From positions 4,317,340 to 4,381,339 of the forward strand of contig OY294050.1 of the NCBI GenBank assembly GCA_958510825.1: DNA of 64,000 nt. Direction: 5' to 3'. Source of the stretch: Brachypterus glaber. Taxonomy: Eukaryota > Arthropoda > Insecta > Coleoptera > Kateretidae. The position numbers and the translations under genes are program-made. This document shows positions 12,227 through 25,100 of the stretch, piece by piece. The notes beneath the pieces are model-generated. The model was not told the origin of the DNA. It worked only from the letters and a program-made list of their open reading frames with translations, and did no database searches. The stretch's first letter is position 1. Each line of letters opens with the position of its first letter.

Positions 12227-14259
12227 TTTTTTTTTCATTAGTGGGGAAATATTATTTGATAACCTTCTCAAAATTGAATTGTTAAGCTTTTTATAATTAA
12301 AGTACTATATATAATTCGCTAACATGTAAGTGATTTAAAAACAGTTTTTTTACAGATTAACATATTTTTTCATTTTTAACCTCAAAAGCTACAGTTTTAA
12401 GGACCTATTTTTTGTGAAAAACTGAAAAAGAATCAATTATAGGTTAATTGGTGACCCAGCAGCTATTTGAACAAAGTTTTTGGAAACAATGAATACTCTA
12501 CTAGTCAAAAAATATATATTCTTAAATAGCTCTACTCACATACAGGCGATTATAAAGTCCCGAACAGTTTGAAAAGAAAATACTCTTCGTTTGAAGCCAG
12601 AGTTGTGTGTGACAAGCCCATGTGATTGCTTACTCATCGCTAATGCCAGTTTTGCATTAAAAAGTGTTCGGCACTTTATAATCGCACGGTATATATTAAT
12701 TATTAAATTAGTATTTATGTGCAGTAGAGTGGAGTAGACATTTTCTACTCTATACCATATCTTGTTCAGAACCTTATTTTTTTTTATTTTAAAGTTGTTC
12801 ATATACATTTTTACTTTTATGAAACTTATAGGCATTTACTGATTTGTATGCAGCTCTTAAAGAAAAATGAAAAAATATTCTAAAACAATTATAACGAAAA
12901 TTAAATGGTTTTGCATCTCCATTTTATATAATATATATATATTAAACTATATGTCTACTTAACAATACATTTATCTCTCATTCTTAAAATCCCATTACAC
13001 AATCTCCAATATTTTTTTTAAATAAAAAACCATATTATCTTTCAAAAAATTCTATATTTTTAATCGCACCCTGTATTATAAATATTTCGCTTAAAAATAT
13101 TTAAACACATACAATACAATAAAAATTTTAAGAAAAATAATCTACACAGTTTTATATAAATTCTATACAAAAAAAAAATTAACTAAACATAGGGTATATA
13201 AAAATGAACACAAATTAATTTTAAGTAAATAATTTTTTCTAAACTAGATGATATTTAGATTTTAGACAGTCTTTAATTTTTCTTGAAAATATTTTTTTCC
13301 TAAATGCAATGGTAAAAGAATAAAATGGTATAAAATTTATAATTCTTTTTTTTCTGAATATATGGTAGATATAAGAAAATATGGAGAAAAAATAAATATT
13401 TTATTTTTTATTTTCATTTAAATTATTTTGTCTCTGGGCAACACTGAATTATGTACAAAAAATTTAAATATTTTTATTTTGAAAATTCTATAATTAGTTT
13501 AATGATTTTATTGGTTGTATTAAGAACTAGAACCTAGAATCTATATAAATAATTGCTTATATTTACAAGATCATAAGTAACAACCAATCATTATTTCCAT
13601 AGGTACATTTTTAAAAAAAGACCACAAATACAAAACTTGATAACTTTTTAAAGCTTTAAGATAAATACTTGAAAATTTGCCAATAGTTAAACCAAATACT
13701 AAAGAGTATATGTGCCAAATTTCAATATATTATGTTCAGTTATTTAAAAGTTATAGCAATTTTGACAAATAAGATTTAATATATTGCTAGTGATAACTTT
13801 TTAGCTTTTAAATCTAAAAACTTGAAATTTGGCATAAATATTGCTTAACATGTAAGCTTAATGTTTACAAAGTTTAAGGAATTGTTCATTAAGGCGTTCC
13901 AGAGTTATTACAAGTTTTATATTTTTAGTTTAGTTTATTTAAAATGCTCTGTTAGCGTATGTTTTTTAATTACTTTAAATTATTTTAATTTTCAAATAAT
14001 TAAAAAACCCTCTTTAATTAGGCTTCTACGATAGCCCAATTCTTGCTAAATTCCTCATTCAAAACTGCATTACTAAATAATAATTTTGAACTTTTTTGAA
14101 ATTCAGCAAAAAAAATGCAGTGGTATTCTAAGATAGGCATGTGTATAGTATATATTTGTGTGTCAACTAAACATTGCATTTAATAATAAAAATCAGTCAA
14201 ATTTAAATAATATATTTTTTAAATTAAAATCAGTCTAATATATTAACGAACAAGAACAT
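12227..14259. other. gene-free AT-rich stretch
   Basis: No recognisable gene. A minus-strand open frame at 12536-12835 has no motif. 13620-13920 holds loosely repeated phrases (TTGAAATTTGGCATAAATAT, GTTATAGCAATTTT) of an old dispersed repeat. Confidence 0.45.
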
Positions 14260-14267
14260 TTTATGTG

Positions 14268-15618
14268 GTATGAGCAGGGCGTTTTTTAAAGAAATGTGCC
14301 AAAAATCCACATAACTTGTAAATGATTTAATATAAAAAAGTTTGCTTGTGCGAAAACTAAGAGAGTATACTCTACTAGTACTAGTACCTTATTTTATTAA
14401 TAGAATAGAATAGAATAGAATAGAATAGAATTTTATTGCCACTTAAATCTACATAAGCAAATTACAGGCAGACGTCAAAAATAATTACATAATTTTAAAT
14501 GAGTTTTCATAATTTCAATCCACATTATACCACTACACTAAGTTAACATTACATAATTACATAACACTAAGTTAACATTACATATTAAAAAATGGCATAA
14601 TTTAAAGTTACATTTGATTTAAAATTAAAATTTAAAATTTCCCTGGAGAAATTCAGATTTAGAATAGAAAGGGTTGGCTAGAAAGAAACATTTAAGTTTT
14701 AACTTAAAGCTACGAAATGTTAACGTTTTAATTGAAACAGGTAGCTTATTAAAAGCTTTAATTCCTAAATACCTCGTGCTTCTTTCAAAGCTTGCCGTTC
14801 TATGTCTGGGAGTACATAGGAAATGGGTTTGCCTTGTACCAATATCATGTAAATCCCCATTTGCTATAAATTTAGATTTATTTTTATACACAAAAACTAA
14901 AAGATTGTAAAAAAATAATGAGTATACTGTCATAATTTTGCTTTGAATAAAAAGTGGTTTGCAATGATCGATTCTGTTTGCACTGCACAATGTACGTAAA
15001 ATCTTTTTTTGTATTTTTAAAATTCTATCACAGTGAACAGAACCTCCCCAAATTATGATGCCATATTCGATGTAAGACTTAACACTTGCGTTATAAAAGG
15101 TCACAAGAAGTTTTTTCGAAACATTGTTTTTGAGGTTGAGAAGGGCATATCGACTGCTATTTAATTTTTTGGCAATACTGTCTATATGTAACTCCCATGA
15201 AATATTATTATCTAGGGTTACCCCTAAAAGCTTAAAATTTACTACCTGAGGTACAGATATTTTGTTGCAGAATACTAATACACTTTGATCTTTATTAACT
15301 TTATTAAATTAATATAAATATGATAAGGTACTCTCATTCCAAATTTAAAGTGACAATCTTGATTTGTTCAAAAGTTATTGCAAATAAACCTGGATGCAAA
15401 GTATCCAGAACTATACTAGTTTAGTGTGTCCACGTTTATTTAGTTTTTGCTTTTTAAAACATCAAAAAAGTTAAGTACTTCAGATTCAAAATGAGAGTAC
15501 CTTTTTATATTAACTAGTTGTTCGCAAGAGCAAACTTTGTTATATTAAATCATTTACAAGTTTTGCAGTTTTTTGGCACTGTTGGCACATTTTCTTAAAA
15601 ACCGCTCTGGGTATGAGC
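14268..15618. repeat. foldback interrupted by a retrotransposon
   Basis: AATGTGCCAAAAATCC...TTGTAAATGATTTAATATA (14296-14334) is inverted as TATATTAAATCATTTACAAG (15541-15560), and GAGCAGGGCG / CGCTC ends lie outside. The non-LTR fragment at 14401-15299 lies between the arms. Confidence 0.7.
14401..15299 (-). mobile_element. 5'-truncated non-LTR retrotransposon (Jockey/CR1-like ORF2 3' end)
   Basis: The minus-strand frame from 15299 to the stop at 14625 encodes the C-terminal part of an endonuclease/RT polyprotein. It has LLGVTLDNNISWELHID, then YALLNL, then VTFYNASVKSYIEYGIIIWG, RILKIQKKILRTLC and CKPLF, the usual motif order downstream of the RT fingers/palm. The catalytic part and all of ORF1 are missing. 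After the stop comes a ~190-base 3' UTR with AATAAAA, then a tail of about six TTCTA-type pentamers (14401-14430 on the plus strand). TTTATTAA flanks both sides (14393-14400, 15300-15307), a plausible target duplication, though AT-rich. The coding part looks intact, so the insertion is fairly recent. Clade assignment is tentative. Confidence 0.88.
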
Positions 15619-15758
15619 AAAACTTATTATTTCGAAAAACATGTAAAACTGGCAAAAAGTATACCTTTCGCAGCTAGTATTTTTGAATTTTATAGATCCA
15701 AAACACCTTTTTTAATGTCGGATGTCAAGAATATTTTCACCAAATCAAATTATAATTG

Positions 15759-16245
15759 TATATTAAAGTACTAGTTTTATAACACCCGTTTTTAGCGCAC
15801 GAGTACAAGTTTAGTAGTAGTGCGCTTAAAACGTGTTATGAAACGAGTGCTTTATACTGTTTTTCTATTTTGCTCTAAAATTAAAAAAAAACTTACATTC
15901 ATGACCGATTTAGGGATTTTTGTTTTGGGTTGGCATTACAATTTTGGCAATGTTTGAAATTCATAGAACAAACGATATTTTGATCTTTTAAAAGGCAGCT
16001 CTTCTCTTTTTCACTGCAAGTAACCAAGTCACAATTTTAACAAGGTAAAAATTAACTTTAAACACAATTTCATATAAAACTAAACTTAAGAGCAGTGTTG
16101 ACATTTGCACGGAAAACGCCAAGCGATATTCTTTTGTCCAGTCTTGCCAACCCAAAAGAAAAAAAATTCTAACCTCTTATAGGCCTATAAGAACACGCAA
16201 AATGCGTGTGATTATGAGCTTATAAGAGTCGCAAAATAGAAAAAT
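15759..16245. repeat. composite foldback family (TAGTATATTAAAG), copy 2
   Basis: An uninterrupted relative of 10528-11245. GTTTTTAGCGCACGAGTACA is inverted as GTGCGCTTAAAACGTGTTAT, followed by the GATTTAGGGATTTTTGTTTT segment and the ACACGCAAAATGCGTGT palindrome. Confidence 0.82.
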
Positions 16246-17083
16246 TATATAAACAACTTTAAATGTACATCATTTTTTAAAAAACCAGATCAAAAATACT
16301 AAAATTGGTATCGCAATGTTTTAAGAGTTATAACAATTTTAGTACCTACTAGTACTAAAACTACTACACCGAAAATTATTAAATTAAATTATTAAATACT
16401 GGAGGAATTTGTTTGTTTAGAACCCCTTACAATTTTAGTTAGTGAATACAAGTTGTTATTAACAAATTCTCTCTGGTGTTTTTCATTAAAAAAATGATAG
16501 CATGCTAGCAGGTGCTTATTATTATTAATTTGTCCTATGCACTGCGAAAAGTATACTATGGAATACGAAAAATTATATCTTCACGGCTAGTGAATTGAAT
16601 GGGCCTTATTCTGCACTTTACTAAAAATAAATTATAAAAAAACATACATTTATGTTAAAAAAGTGTTTTTTTTTTTAATATTAAATTGGCCTTTATATCG
16701 TATGTTTATGATTTATGCATTAAAGGGTATTATTAATAAAATACAGAATAAACCTGTATATTAAGTACTTTATGAAAATGATTGCAACAAAAACAATAAA
16801 GTAAAGCAAATTTGTACTCAAAATGTTTAAAAATTATCACAAAAAAATATAACAAAAAATTCAAATATTTGTGGTTGATATTTTAATGATTTGATACAAT
16901 TATTTGACTTCAGTATAATTTTTAGAGATCAAAAGTCGATATTTTTACACCTGGTTAAAAAGCAGATGTATAAAAAGTACTTTTAACCAAAAGTGAACAC
17001 AAAGCTTTTTCTACGACCGGATATTTACATAATTTTTTATGTGATATTGCTTCTATTTTTATGAATATGAATGAAAATACTTT

Positions 17084-17419
17084 TTATCCAATACATACAG
17101 ATAATAAGACAATTACCAGCTTTATTTTAAATAGATAAACTCAATAATAACACCCGCATGGCTTTTACTTTATTGAGTGGATAATTATTTATTGTACCCC
17201 CTCAACTGTCACTTGTCAAATTATTTTCTTGTAAATGTCATTAAAATTTTTAATAAAAATATGAATTCCTAAGCTATTTATTGGATAAAACCTTGTATGG
17301 CACTCATGGGTAAACCGATACTGCCCTCTCGAAAATTAACCGACTTGGCTGACGCCTCGCAGGTAAATTTTCTCATGGGCAATATCTTACTTTACCCACT
17401 AGTACCATAAATAACTATT
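17084..17419 (+). repeat. hairpin-cassette repeat family, copy b (cassette present)
   Basis: Full-length copy. Between CCTCTCGAAAATTAACC and the right end lies TTGGCTGACGCCTC flanked by imperfect inverted GAAAATTAACCGAC / GCAGGTAAATTTTC. Outer inverted GATACTGCCC / GGGCAATATC enlarge the hairpin. Confidence 0.88.
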
Positions 17420-17803
17420 ATTTTTTTAGAATGTGAAGACTTTTATCGATTCTGATTTTCCCTACATTTTTTTTAATGTCTCGTTTTCGTAGTAGAAAAA
17501 TAAGTGTCAAAAATTATACTTATCGATCGTAAAAAAATATTCAGTCTTTTTCAAATATTTTAAATTTTTGAATATACTAAAAATCCTATATTTTCCAAAA
17601 TATTATAATATAATTTTAAATTTTATTTTGTTTTAAAATTGACTATTACTTTTAATATCTATCTAATTTTGTACTGTTTCCAAAAAATTGGTGCAGTCTT
17701 ATTCAAAATTTTGCGATGCCCCCAAAGTTCACTACAATTTTTTTTTTAATTAACATGAAAATTACAGATTTTCCAACATTAAAATAAACAGATGCCTAAA
17801 AAG

Positions 17804-18437
17804 TACTGTATCAAGCAAAACTGAATATTTAGTTACAAATGCCCAGACAGCACATAATAACTATTAGATATCCAGGGGATATACTTTCTGGATATAGAGT
17901 ATATCCAGTGGATAGCCTGAATTGCCATTAGATATCCCATGGACATCCAAATGTCCGCCTATATCCAGGATATCCACTGGATATTCACGAAATATCCAGT
18001 GGACCTCCGTAAAGTATATCCACTGGATCTCTAATATGTCTACTGGATATTTCGTGAATATCCAGTGGATATCCTGGATATAGGCGGACATTTGGATGTC
18101 CATGGGCTACCTGATGGCAATCTAGGCTATTCACTGGATATACTCTATATTCAGAAAGTATATCCCCTGGATGTCTAATAGTTATTTTGTGCTGTCTGGA
18201 TGGATAGAAAGTTATGTTGTTGTACTTTAAATTTTGTTAAACATTTCATGCCGGTCCTTTAATATTAAAGTACGTGACTTTAAAACTGTAGTTCTAAAAT
18301 CGCGTACTTTAATATTCAGTGACGGACATAGAATATTGCGTGTTTTTAACAAAAATTAAAGTACAATTGTATAGTATACAAACTTCCTAGCTTCCTATCC
18401 ATTTGTAAATGAATATTCAGTTTTGGTGTTTACAGTG
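17804..18437. repeat. CACTGTAAAAAGTAAACTG foldback family, copy 1, with a nested element
   Basis: The host arms GAATATTTAGTTACAAATG and CATTTGTAAATGAATATTCA are inverted and match the copies at 55840 and 57245. The left arm is split by the element at 17842-18199. Confidence 0.75.
17842..18199. mobile_element. palindrome-rich foldback element nested in another repeat
   Basis: The ends CCAGACAGCAC and GTGCTGTCTGG are inverted, and the arms pair almost throughout. Inside, the small palindrome ATATCCAGTGGAT or ATCCACTGGAT recurs about ten times. ATG flanks both sides (17839-17841, 18200-18202), and the empty site (TTACAAATGGATAGGAAG) is visible in the sister repeat at 55865, so the borders are secure. 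No protein is encoded; the open frame across it is only the repeat read in frame. Confidence 0.88.
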
Positions 18438-18439
18438 AG

Positions 18440-19460
18440 ACTGCATGTAACCATAGTATTCTTTTAAGTGGTGTGACAGAGGCCTTCTTTAAGGTTATGT
18501 ACAGGTGACAATTAAATCGGTGTTGCCAATTCGAGCGCTACGTGGTCTGTAGTAGCAAACAAGAGCGTGTCTAATATCATTGATAAGCAGTGATTGGCTG
18601 GCCGGGTAACGGTTGCCGCTATCGCTTGCTATCACAGAATATCGATGCTTGCTCGCCGAATCGACCCAGCGAAGTGCGTCTCTGGAAATACTGTCACTCC
18701 TAACTAAACTGAATGTGTGGGGGTAATAACTTAAAAAAACACTATGATAGTAATTTTTAAAATGCAAAAGAAAATATTTGATCTGCTCAAAATTGAAAAT
18801 ATTGAAAAATAATGAAAATTTGTGTTTAATTGAAAGAATTTAGGCGGTAAAAACAAATATAAAAAAGAAATGGCACTATACAAACTATTACAAAAATTTT
18901 CCTAACATACATGTCATGGTGTAAAATTTGTAAATTCTATTTCTTAATTTAGGGCAGTTTATATTGGCAGTTAATATTTCCAAAATTTTATTGTACTATA
19001 ACAAAAAATCAATGCTTTTTTTTAAACGTTCTGCTTAAAAAAGAAACAATATGATTTCTTTGCTAAACCGGAATGTTAAAAAGTTATAATAAAAATTATT
19101 CAATACGCTTATTTTAAGTAAAATTATCGCATTTTCGATAAAATATTTCGTTGGCATAACGAACTATTTTATCAAGAATTTTTCTAAAAAAAACATTTCT
19201 AAATTAATTTAATATATTGCGAACACACAAAAATTACATAGTCCTATAAAAATATTTATTTTTTCACTTATCCAATATGTTTTTACGCTGCGCACAAAAC
19301 TGATTGTCTGGAGTTATTAGGATTAAAAGAAGAAACATTACTGATTTTACTAAAATTGTTTGAAGGTATCAATTTCACAATCCGGCATATGTTTAATCCA
19401 AATCAAATACCCAGAGTTTGTGCACATGTACATATGCACATACGTGCTTTTAGTCTAAGA
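18440..19460. other. gene-free stretch with a GC-richer island
   Basis: 18500-18720 is clearly less AT-rich than its surroundings (GGTTGCCGCTATCGCTTGC, CGAATCGACCCAGCGAAG). A 90-codon minus-strand frame covers it without a recognisable motif. It could be a promoter fragment or an old transposon piece. The rest is AT-rich and featureless. Confidence 0.35.
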
Positions 19461-20063
19461 GCTGATGACCATTTTTCTCCCAGCTGTACTTTATATATGT
19501 TTTAAAGTACATTCAATTAGGCTATTTTCAAATCGCCAGTTCCTGGATCGGGTTCCTTTGGATGCTAGAAGCCCCGAAAAGGTGGTGAAATGGGGTCCCC
19601 GAAAAATATATTTTTAACTTACCGAGTCAAACATTACATTTAGATTAGTCCATTTTCACAGTTTTAGACAATTATTCAGAAGGCCAAGGAGTAAAAAAGG
19701 CTTTAAAAAGTTTATTTGGCATATGTCAACTCTAAAAAGTCTAAAGAATTTTTATTTAATCAAAATTCTTTAAAAAATGATGTATCACATATGTCAAAGA
19801 CACTTTTTAAAGACTGTTCTTGCCCCTTGGCCCCAGAATTATTGTGTATAACTATGAAAATAGGTTAATCTAATTGTAATAAATGTATATGACTCGGCAA
19901 GTTAAAAATAGATTTTTTAGTAGCTCATTGCCAGAGCTTTTTTTCTAGCACCCAAAGGAACCGGATCCGAAGCCTCGCAATTTGAAAATAGGTTAATTTG
20001 AATGAACTTTAAGACATATAAAACATAGTCGGGAAAAAATAATGAAACAAAAATGGTCACCAG
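19461..20063. repeat. GGTGACCATTTT foldback family, copy 1
   Basis: The ends GCTGATGACCATTTT and AAAATGGTCACCAGC are inverted. Inner arms share ACTTTATATATG / CATATAAAACATAGT, GGGTTCCTTTGGATGCTAGA and its counterpart, and ACTCGGCAAGTTAAAAATA. Confidence 0.8.
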
Positions 20064-20574
20064 CTAGAGATAAATGTCAACTAGCGTCGCTAAAAATCGA
20101 ATTTGTTGATTCAAATATTCTCAGTCCAGTTCTACTATTTCCACAACCAGTCCCACTGCTGATAAAAATTCACAGAATTGTCCTGTAAAAAAAATTGTCT
20201 CTAGTGAATAAATGGCATAATTTTGTAGGACTTTGTTAAAAATACCTAAAATTAAAATTGGTTATACTTTTCCTAATCTAAAGTTAAGGTTAACTTCGGT
20301 TTATTAACTAACCAGTTTTAAAACTATTGGCAGTGATTTTTTGCTGGTTGTCAACGGTCTGAAGCCTCCTCTGTATATTCGTAAGCTTAGCCTACGAATT
20401 TTCTTTACAAATACTCTTTACAGTTTTTTACATATACAATTTTTAGTCTGTACAATTAGAAAACGTATGCAGTTCTGCCTATTTAAAAAATACATTTCAA
20501 AACTGACAAAAAAAACTAAAAAAAATCCTCAATTTACTTGAAATAACTTAATAATAATCACTTGTTTTTCGCAG

Positions 20575-20610
20575 GTTACGAAGACGAACAGTTAATTATC
20601 AGCTACAATG
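20575..20610 (+). other. possible 36-bp exon ending in ATG at a splice donor
   Basis: CTTGTTTTTCGCAG is a good acceptor, and CTACAATG|GTAAGT a strong donor. Between them are 36 bases ending in an ATG in a good insect start context. A possible upstream donor TATATTC|GTAAGC lies at 20380/20381. Many insect housekeeping and muscle genes place the first intron right after the ATG, so this could be the 5' end of a plus-strand gene. However, no following coding exon was recognised, and jing occupies the opposite strand from 22 kb. Confidence 0.3.
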
Positions 20611-21849
20611 GTAAGTTTCCCATTATTCAAATTTTGAAAAATTTAAGCAATTATTTAGTTAAATTATTTATGTTTAAAACCTGGTAAAAAAACTCGAATG
20701 GGTTTGGATGTTAAATCATTTCATTTAATTGACAAGAGTTTTGATTTCCAATCAATCAACAATCAAATGTTTTTTCCGTTCAGTTTTTTATGATCTAGTG
20801 GTCGTTTTATTAAAGGTCTTCATTGAGATATGTTGTAAATAAAATAATTTGAATTTTTATAGCACTGTAATAGCTTTTTCAAGTATTTATTGGGTAATTT
20901 ATATAATTGTTAAATCAGAAATGTATGAGATAAATAGGTTACTTATACTATAAACCTTTTCGTTACGAGATCCATAATAATAGTTTATTTACCATATAAA
21001 ATTTAATAGTTAACAGTTATATACTTAAACTGTGCTGTTTAGTTATTAGCTTTAAAATAAAGCAAATAACTTTTATTTTTATATACAAAACGATTTTTTA
21101 TGGTAAATATTTTTATATTTAGTGTTCACCCACCACTGTGTATTTTTAAGGTAGTCTGGGTTTAAATCAAATAGAGTGAAATTTTTGATTTGACGTTATG
21201 TATTTAAGAAAATTTATTATATGACAGTCCGTTTTTTTATGAATTTGATCATTTCCTTTTCATGGATAATTTTTATAAAAAAAAACTATTAATTAAATTA
21301 AAAAAAGAGCTTTTACTTTTTTTTAAGTATTTTTTTTAACTATTTGTGAGACGCAAGGTAATCTAAATGTCAAAAATTATCAAAAGCACAATGGGTAATA
21401 AAAACATCACTAAAAGTCATTTTTAAACTAATCATAGCTGCCTTGATCCAATTTTTTACTCGGGTAGATTCTACGCCTAGTTTTCGTGTTGTTTTTAACG
21501 TTTCAACAAAAACAAATTAATTTTCCAAGAATTATTATTTTAATTTTGTAAAAATTATCTTTAAGACAAAAGAATTAAATTGTGAAAAGAGTAGGGTTGC
21601 CAGACAATATATTTTCTTAAAAACAAACCGAAATTTTGCTTCAAATTCGACCACTAAATATGTTTTCGTCAAAAAATCATTAACAATTTGAGAATAGAAA
21701 CACGGAGAAAAATACTATACAAATCCTTAATATCTATATCGAATAAATTTTACAAAGGCTGTCAGTGATATACACAAATTTTTCTGTTAGTTTAATTTCC
21801 AAAAAGTTAGCGGGTGTTAAATGCGAAACTAGATTTTTTAAGCCCAAAT

Positions 21850-21855
21850 TTTATT
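21850..21855 (-). terminator. candidate polyadenylation signal for jing
   Basis: TTTATT on the plus strand reads AATAAA on the minus strand, about 145 bases past the jing stop codon. The DNA is very AT-rich, so such hexamers also arise by chance. This is only the nearest plausible one. Confidence 0.3.
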
Positions 21856-22000
21856 TGACAAGATTTTTCTTCAAATTCATTGTTTCTATGTATGTTTTTT
21901 TTTTAATTTAACTCGCTAATATTTCATTAGGAAAATTAACTGTAGTAAAATCAGTAAATAGCACTGGGTGTGTGTAATTATTTTAAATATATTCTTTTTA

Positions 22001-22190
22001 TCACGAAATATTATTAGAAGGTTTGCGTCGGTGCTTCTTCCTTATATTACCTAAATTTACATTATTTTTTGACGAATTTGGAGGGAACAACGTAGGCTTT
22101 AGTGCTTCTTTGGCTGCTGAATCCAAAAGCGGTATCGACACCATTTTCGTAGGTGTAAACTCTTTCTCGTTCACCCATTCATCGCTCACC
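22001..22190 (-). CDS. jing: jing terminal coding exon and stop
   Basis: The acceptor is TTTTACAG before 22190. One base finishes the Val codon, then VSDEWVNEKEFTPTKMVSIP continues the C-terminal domain; DEWVNE corresponds to the DVWVNE motif of AEBP2. After a short Pro/Asn/Lys-rich tail (about KKHRRKPSNNIS) the frame ends at a stop whose last base is 22001. The basic tail resembles the Lys/Arg-rich end of AEBP2. Confidence 0.93.
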
Positions 22191-25100
22191 CTGTAAAATA
22201 TATTTATATTAGGTTCAAATTCCCAAACATTAAGGCCGAAACATAGTTAAATGAAATATATTTGTCTCAAAAAAAAACATTACTTCGTTATACTACAGTC
22301 CCCGTAGACTTTTATCTCGAAATAATTCCTCCCTAGTTAGGCCAAAGTTTAATTAGCTAAGTAAACTTTGGCTTACTTTACTAATTTTAGGGCAGGGATA
22401 ATATTTAGTTTAGTGCAAAACGCGGATTATTTTTTATATATGGACTTCACAAAAATGTGCGCCATCTATTATTGCTTTTTTGACAGAATATTTTCGTTTA
22501 TCAATAGTTGCAACCTAAGCAGCTTCAAACTTTATGAAGACGCTTCATGTTGTCCTCAGAAGACTGAGAGAGGTTTTTGTGGCTAGGAGTCTTACGCAGA
22601 TGGTAGGTAGATCGTTCTAGGGAATTTTTAAAACAAGTCTTATTAAAACATACAAAATGAAAAACATTGGTGGGAATTCCTTGCAGACTTGGGATGTAGC
22701 TGACTTTGGTGCTTAGGCCTGGCTGTTATGAAGCCTTTTCCACCTCAGTATGTAGTTATTTTTGGAAAAGTACCATAACTGTTAGGATCTGTTAGAATAT
22801 ATAAGTTTGGTAGGTATCTGTAGCTGTAGCATTTCGTCGCAAAAATGTGTATAAATATGATGTATAAGTTGTATGTGGCGTAAGTTAAAAATGTGTTTTT
22901 AATGTACTTTTAGACACCGTGTATCAAATAAATATTATAGTTTCGTTTAGTTGGAACGACTATAACATATTTATTTAATATTAATATTATTTAATTTAGA
23001 TTAGATTTCAGTTTATCGCTTTTACACTGAATTCTGATTATTATTTTACCAGGTATTCTAATGTACAGTCGAAATGGATTAATAGCAATTGCAATTTTTA
23101 GATAGTGAGTAAATATTTCATTGTATACACTGAAAAAAGATGTGTATTTCAGGCAAGATAATAGAGTTCTTTGTTATTTTAGCTCTTAGGACAAATTAAA
23201 TTAATTTGACCAAGGCGTCAGATCCTTTTGCATCAAAGCGTCATTATTTTTGTATCTTAGGTTGGTACTTTACATAAACTCATATTACTTACTTTGGTCC
23301 AAAAGAAAATGAGAAGTTCTTTTAGTAAAAAAAACAGTTGCAATTCAATCCTGGTCTAAATAGTGACTGTCAAAGATTTTTTCTTAGGTAACGGAAAAAA
23401 ATACTCGTAATTACTATGAAAAAATACTTGTTTGTTATGAAGTTGTACAAGTTTAAAAAAAATCAGTAATTTTTCACAATACCAGTAAATTTTACCTGGG
23501 ATAAGTAAAAATCTTCGAGTTTTAATACAGAAATGGTATTTACAAAACTGTGTGATATTAATATTCATACTCGCATTGTAAACGCACCATTTCCCCACGA
23601 GTTGTACAATATACTTTTTAGTACTTACACGTCGGCTGGATGCCATCTGACCAACACCTTTTTGATACCATCACTTTCCGTCCTCCTGGCTAAAATTTCA
23701 CTGTGGAGGTTGATGGAATCGCCGGGATGGCTGATAGTTCCAAGAGTTCGGGCTTGAGTCATTTTCATTAGTTTGTACTGAACTCCTTCCATTATCCCTG
23801 AATCGATGAAGTCGAACATCCTCGCTAAAAAAAAAAATTTAAGAAATGAACGTTTGCAGAAAGAAAAAATGGGACTAAACATAGATATGTATTTTTTTAA
23901 AGGTTGTACCTACCCTTCGGTAGGCACACTACGGCAAACTGTCGGTTATGGCATATTTATATCTGTGGCTTGGTTCTAAAAGGGCCAATGTCAAAATTTT
24001 TGAAAAAACACACAAAAAGTCAATCATCAGCCGTTTTAGCAGTTTAACAGAAATGTTTATTGAAAACACACATCGGCCCTTTTCGCTTAAAGTCTACATT
24101 TATCTCACAAGCACTGTCATTGGCTTTTTTAAGTTATATAGATCTGAAAAAAAAAGTTCGGCGGTATAACTCAAAATACGGAAAAAGTGACATTAGCCCT
24201 TTTAGAACCAAGCCACATATATGTAGTCAGCAAGAAAAATGTAAAGTAATTAACAAATTTATGCTTTAGGCGGGATTCGAACCCGCGATCTCAGCATTAC
24301 AAAGCGAAAGCGATCCGCATTACACCACCGAGGCCGGTAAAATAAAAAATAGCAAAATAATGAAACTGGGAAGCTTAAATTGGTGTTGATATATCAGAAA
24401 AGATAGAAATCTGCTTTAAACCAGTTTAACTTACCTGACCAAGGTTGCCTTCTAAACCGAATTTTCTTTCCATTTCTTTTGAACATTTTGGTTGGTCCAT
24501 TTTCCGCTGATTTTCTTGGGTTTCCGTTTTGCGTTCCATCAGAATTAAAATGACTATTTACGTGTCTTTCTAACATTACCTGAAAGCAAAAATAGAATAG
24601 CTTTAATGAATATAATTTGAAATCCTTCGAAAAAATTAATTAATTAAAGAAAAGAGCTGATTACGTAAAAGTTACTCCATTAAAATTTTGACAATGAGAA
24701 AAATAAAAAAATATTTTTTTTCTGATATTTAGACCAATATTTTCTGCATAGTTATGCTTAAAGTAAAGTGACTTATATTAATAATAATAATAATTATTAG
24801 AATTGTATTTTTATCGCAAAAATTAAAATAAAATAGTTATAAACAATTTTAAGTAAATAGTAAACATAGGTAAATTAGGTGCCAAGTTTTTAACGAACAC
24901 TGAAAAAAAATCATGGGTTAGTGTTAGTAGTAAGGCTGGAAAGATGGAAAGCCCCAAACTGTCCCAACCTATATATATATAATTTTTTTATTAAAAAGGC
25001 TATTTTTACAGTTGTATACCCGCTTTTTGTGTTGATTTAACTAGTATTTTTTTCGTGCAGGTGTCCTTTTTTAATTTTTTTTTGTTATTTAAAGAAGGAT

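Noticed and set aside
14674..14910. Plus-strand frame opposite the retrotransposon
   Set aside because: A shadow of the RT-polyprotein frame.
17864..18103. Minus-strand open frame of 79 codons as a gene
   Set aside because: The protein is only the ATATCCAGTGGAT repeat read in frame (repeated DIQWI-like peptides).
24268..24337. Functional tRNA gene on the minus strand
   Set aside because: The T arm and B box are perfect, but the anticodon stem does not pair and the acceptor ends do not match, so I call it a SINE head or pseudogene.
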